A DNA stretch of 8,249 nucleotides from assembly GCA_009920225.1 (NCBI GenBank), contig RGAJ01000064.1, positions 1-8,249 of the forward strand, read 5' to 3'. Shown here in pieces: positions 7,038 through 8,249 of this stretch. Each line of letters starts with the position of its first letter. Within the stretch, counting starts at the first letter, position 1. This DNA is from Paracoccaceae bacterium (GTDB lineage Bacteria; Pseudomonadota; Alphaproteobacteria; Rhodobacterales; Rhodobacteraceae). Under the pieces are notes generated by a model. That model saw only the letters and a list, made by a program, of their open reading frames with translations. It had not been told where the DNA came from and did no database searches. Position numbers and translations under genes: made by a program.

Positions 7038-7664
7038 CTAGGGCATTGGGATTTCCGAGACAAACGAGGGGACGTGATATCCGCGTTGAACGGCGGGACG
7101 TTGTGCGATGGATGTGTACCAACGCAGGACGTTGGGGTATTGGTTCAAATCAATTTCCTGCCATTCGAACCGTGACACCCATGGCCAAATCGCCATATCA
7201 GCGATGGTGTATTCATTTGCTACGTAGTCGCGCCCCTCGAGACGTTTGTTCAGAACGGAGTATAAACGAGATGCTTCGGTGGAAAAACGATCTGCGGAAT
7301 AGTCTGACACGCCTTTGTTGTATTTCACAAAGTGGTGCACCTGACCTAGCATTGGCCCAAGGCCGCCCATCTGCCACATAAGCCATTCCATCATCGGCCA
7401 GTAATTGTCGCCCGTTCCCAAAAACCGGTTATATTTCGTTGCCAGATACATAAGGATCGCGCCGGATTCCATCACGCTGCGACCTGTTTCATGATCAAAG
7501 ATTGCAGGAATTTTGTTATTTGGGGAAATTGCCAAAAAATCAGGCGCGAATTGTTCGTTTTTCCCGATATCGATTGTATGGGGGGTGTATGGGACGCCCA
7601 GCTCTTCTAGTAATATTGAAACTTTCCGACCGTTTGGGGTGGTCCAAGTGTATAGGTCGATCAT
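7038..7664 (-). CDS. yfcG: Nu-class glutathione S-transferase, YfcG-like disulfide-bond oxidoreductase
   Basis: A cytosolic thioredoxin-fold GST of 208 residues, close in length to E. coli YfcG (215). The N-terminal domain starts MIDLYTWTTPNGRKVSILLEE; the Thr9-Pro10-Asn11 turn matches the YfcG residues that contact the glutathione sulfur. SPNNKIPAI has the cis-proline (Pro53), and MESGAILMYLA has the gamma-glutamyl-binding Glu66-Ser67. The C-terminal helical domain has MWQMGGLGPMLGQVHHF, IADMAIWPWV and the closing EIPMP, all typical. YfcG-type enzymes reduce disulfides with two bound glutathiones and show weak classical transferase activity. The start is supported by AAAAGGA (complement of 7671-7677), 6 nt before the ATG. 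It lies 34 nt after the cytochrome c peroxidase gene on the same strand, so the two may be co-transcribed. Confidence 0.92.
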   Translation of the reverse strand: MIDLYTWTTPNGRKVSILLEELGVPYTPHTIDIGKNEQFAPDFLAISPNNKIPAIFDHETGRSVMESGAILMYLATKYNRFLGTGDNYWPMMEWLMWQMGGLGPMLGQVHHFVKYNKGVSDYSADRFSTEASRLYSVLNKRLEGRDYVANEYTIADMAIWPWVSRFEWQEIDLNQYPNVLRWYTSIAQRPAVQRGYHVPSFVSEIPMP

Positions 7665-7698
7665 GTCATGTCCTTTTGGATGATCCCAAGGAAGGCCA

Positions 7699-8249
7699 TC
7701 AATCCACAGGAAGGCCGCTTGGAACGGAATTGGGGCGCCCCAATGGGCGTTCTTTGGCGCGATAATCCGTGAGACTGTTTAGAAATGCAACCAAATCCGC
7801 GATGTCACGATCAGAAAGAGACATGGGTTTTATATCAATTGCAGCATCTTGGCGCGCCATTTCGCGGGTATCTGACTGGATGACAAAGTCGATTTCTTGC
7901 AGCCACGGTACGTTCGGCAATTGTGCCATATCGCGCGTCCATTTCTTGCGCATGCCAACAGCGTCGGCGTGGTGGCGAATAATGCCTTCTAAGGTTGGAT
8001 AGGCACCGTTATGTCCATAGGGGGCAGTCAGGGCCACGTTGCGCAGAGAAGGCGTGCGAAATCTGTAGGCATCGGCCAAGTCATCGCTTTTGCCCATCCG
8101 TCCTACGTCGCGGGGCATTGGGTCAAAACGGCGTGTGCGTCCCGGACCGAATGCAGGCAAACCCAGTGCGTGAAACCCTTGGTCGGTGAACAGGGGGCCT
8201 GAATGACAAGATGCACAATTCGCGCGTCCAAAGAACAACCGCCGCCCGC
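7699..8249 (-). CDS. Di-heme cytochrome c peroxidase / MauG-type protein, C-terminal part (runs off the right edge)
   Basis: The gene is cut by the window edge; the reading frame is open to 8249 and the codons there (GRRLFFGRANCASCHSG) continue the protein, so the internal TTG at 8236-8238 is not taken as a start. About 182 C-terminal residues are visible. CASCH (8203-8217, minus strand) is a c-type heme site, followed by GPLFTDQGFHALGLP, RFRTPSLRNVALTAPYGHNGAYPTLEGIIRHH and a LSDRDIADLVAFLNSL ending, all typical of the second heme domain of bacterial di-heme peroxidases and MauG relatives. The tail has SVPSGLPVD. It should be a periplasmic protein acting on peroxide or on protein-derived cofactors. 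The N-terminal heme and signal peptide lie outside the window, so peroxidase and MauG-like function cannot be separated. Confidence 0.85.
   Translation of the reverse strand, partial: GRRLFFGRANCASCHSGPLFTDQGFHALGLPAFGPGRTRRFDPMPRDVGRMGKSDDLADAYRFRTPSLRNVALTAPYGHNGAYPTLEGIIRHHADAVGMRKKWTRDMAQLPNVPWLQEIDFVIQSDTREMARQDAAIDIKPMSLSDRDIADLVAFLNSLTDYRAKERPLGRPNSVPSGLPVD

Noticed and set aside
6999..7057. Out-of-frame extension after the glutathione transferase stop (minus strand), reading NPNALAHAGLPINRYGKG then stop, as a frameshift scar.
   Set aside because: The protein already ends in EIPMP, a natural end for this family, and the extra reading is too short to tell from chance.
8236..8238. TTG as the start of the minus-strand cytochrome gene.
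   Set aside because: Codons upstream to the window edge continue the family sequence just before CASCH, so the gene is truncated by the window rather than starting there.

Overview
The window reads as a chromosomal stretch from an alphaproteobacterium, most likely a Rhodobacterales/Roseobacter-type organism. This rests on protein character (form II cox genes, a cytochrome c peroxidase with an SVPSGLPVD tail, a YfcG-type glutathione transferase), the moderate GC content judged by eye, and gene-dense layout. The genus is not resolved.

Layout: (1) 7-897, plus strand, a secreted family-3 solute-binding protein without a visible permease or ATPase. (2) 971-5177, plus strand, a compact four-gene operon coxG-coxS-coxL-coxM encoding a molybdenum hydroxylase of the aerobic CO dehydrogenase family plus its CoxG accessory protein. 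The spacers are 14-23 nt, coxS, coxL and coxM have strong Shine-Dalgarno sequences, and the operon is closed by an intrinsic terminator (perfect 10-bp stem, GCAA tetraloop) 15 nt after coxM. (3) 5178-5338, an intergenic region with an inverted repeat and a possible leader hairpin. (4) 5339-6931, plus strand, an inner-membrane phosphoethanolamine transferase of the EptA/MCR type with all expected catalytic residues. (5) A hairpin between convergent genes, then two minus-strand genes: a Nu-class (YfcG-like) glutathione transferase (7038-7664) and, upstream of it, the C-terminal part of a di-heme cytochrome c peroxidase/MauG-type protein that runs off the right edge.

The main biological point is the molybdenum enzyme. 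CoxS brings two [2Fe-2S] clusters, CoxM brings FAD and CoxL brings the molybdenum cytosine dinucleotide site, so electrons would flow Mo to Fe/S to FAD and then probably to the quinone pool, with CoxG at the membrane. The CoxL loop is AYRGAGR rather than the AYRCSFR of proven CO dehydrogenases, and the S-L-M gene order is that of form II. The copper-binding cysteine is absent, so CO oxidation should not be assumed and the true substrate is open.

No tRNA, rRNA, CRISPR array, insertion sequence or gene-free stretch over 300 bases was seen. Nothing in the window proves a wholly new system. The best leads are the unknown substrate of the form II enzyme, the divergent binding protein beside it, and the structured region before the phosphoethanolamine transferase.
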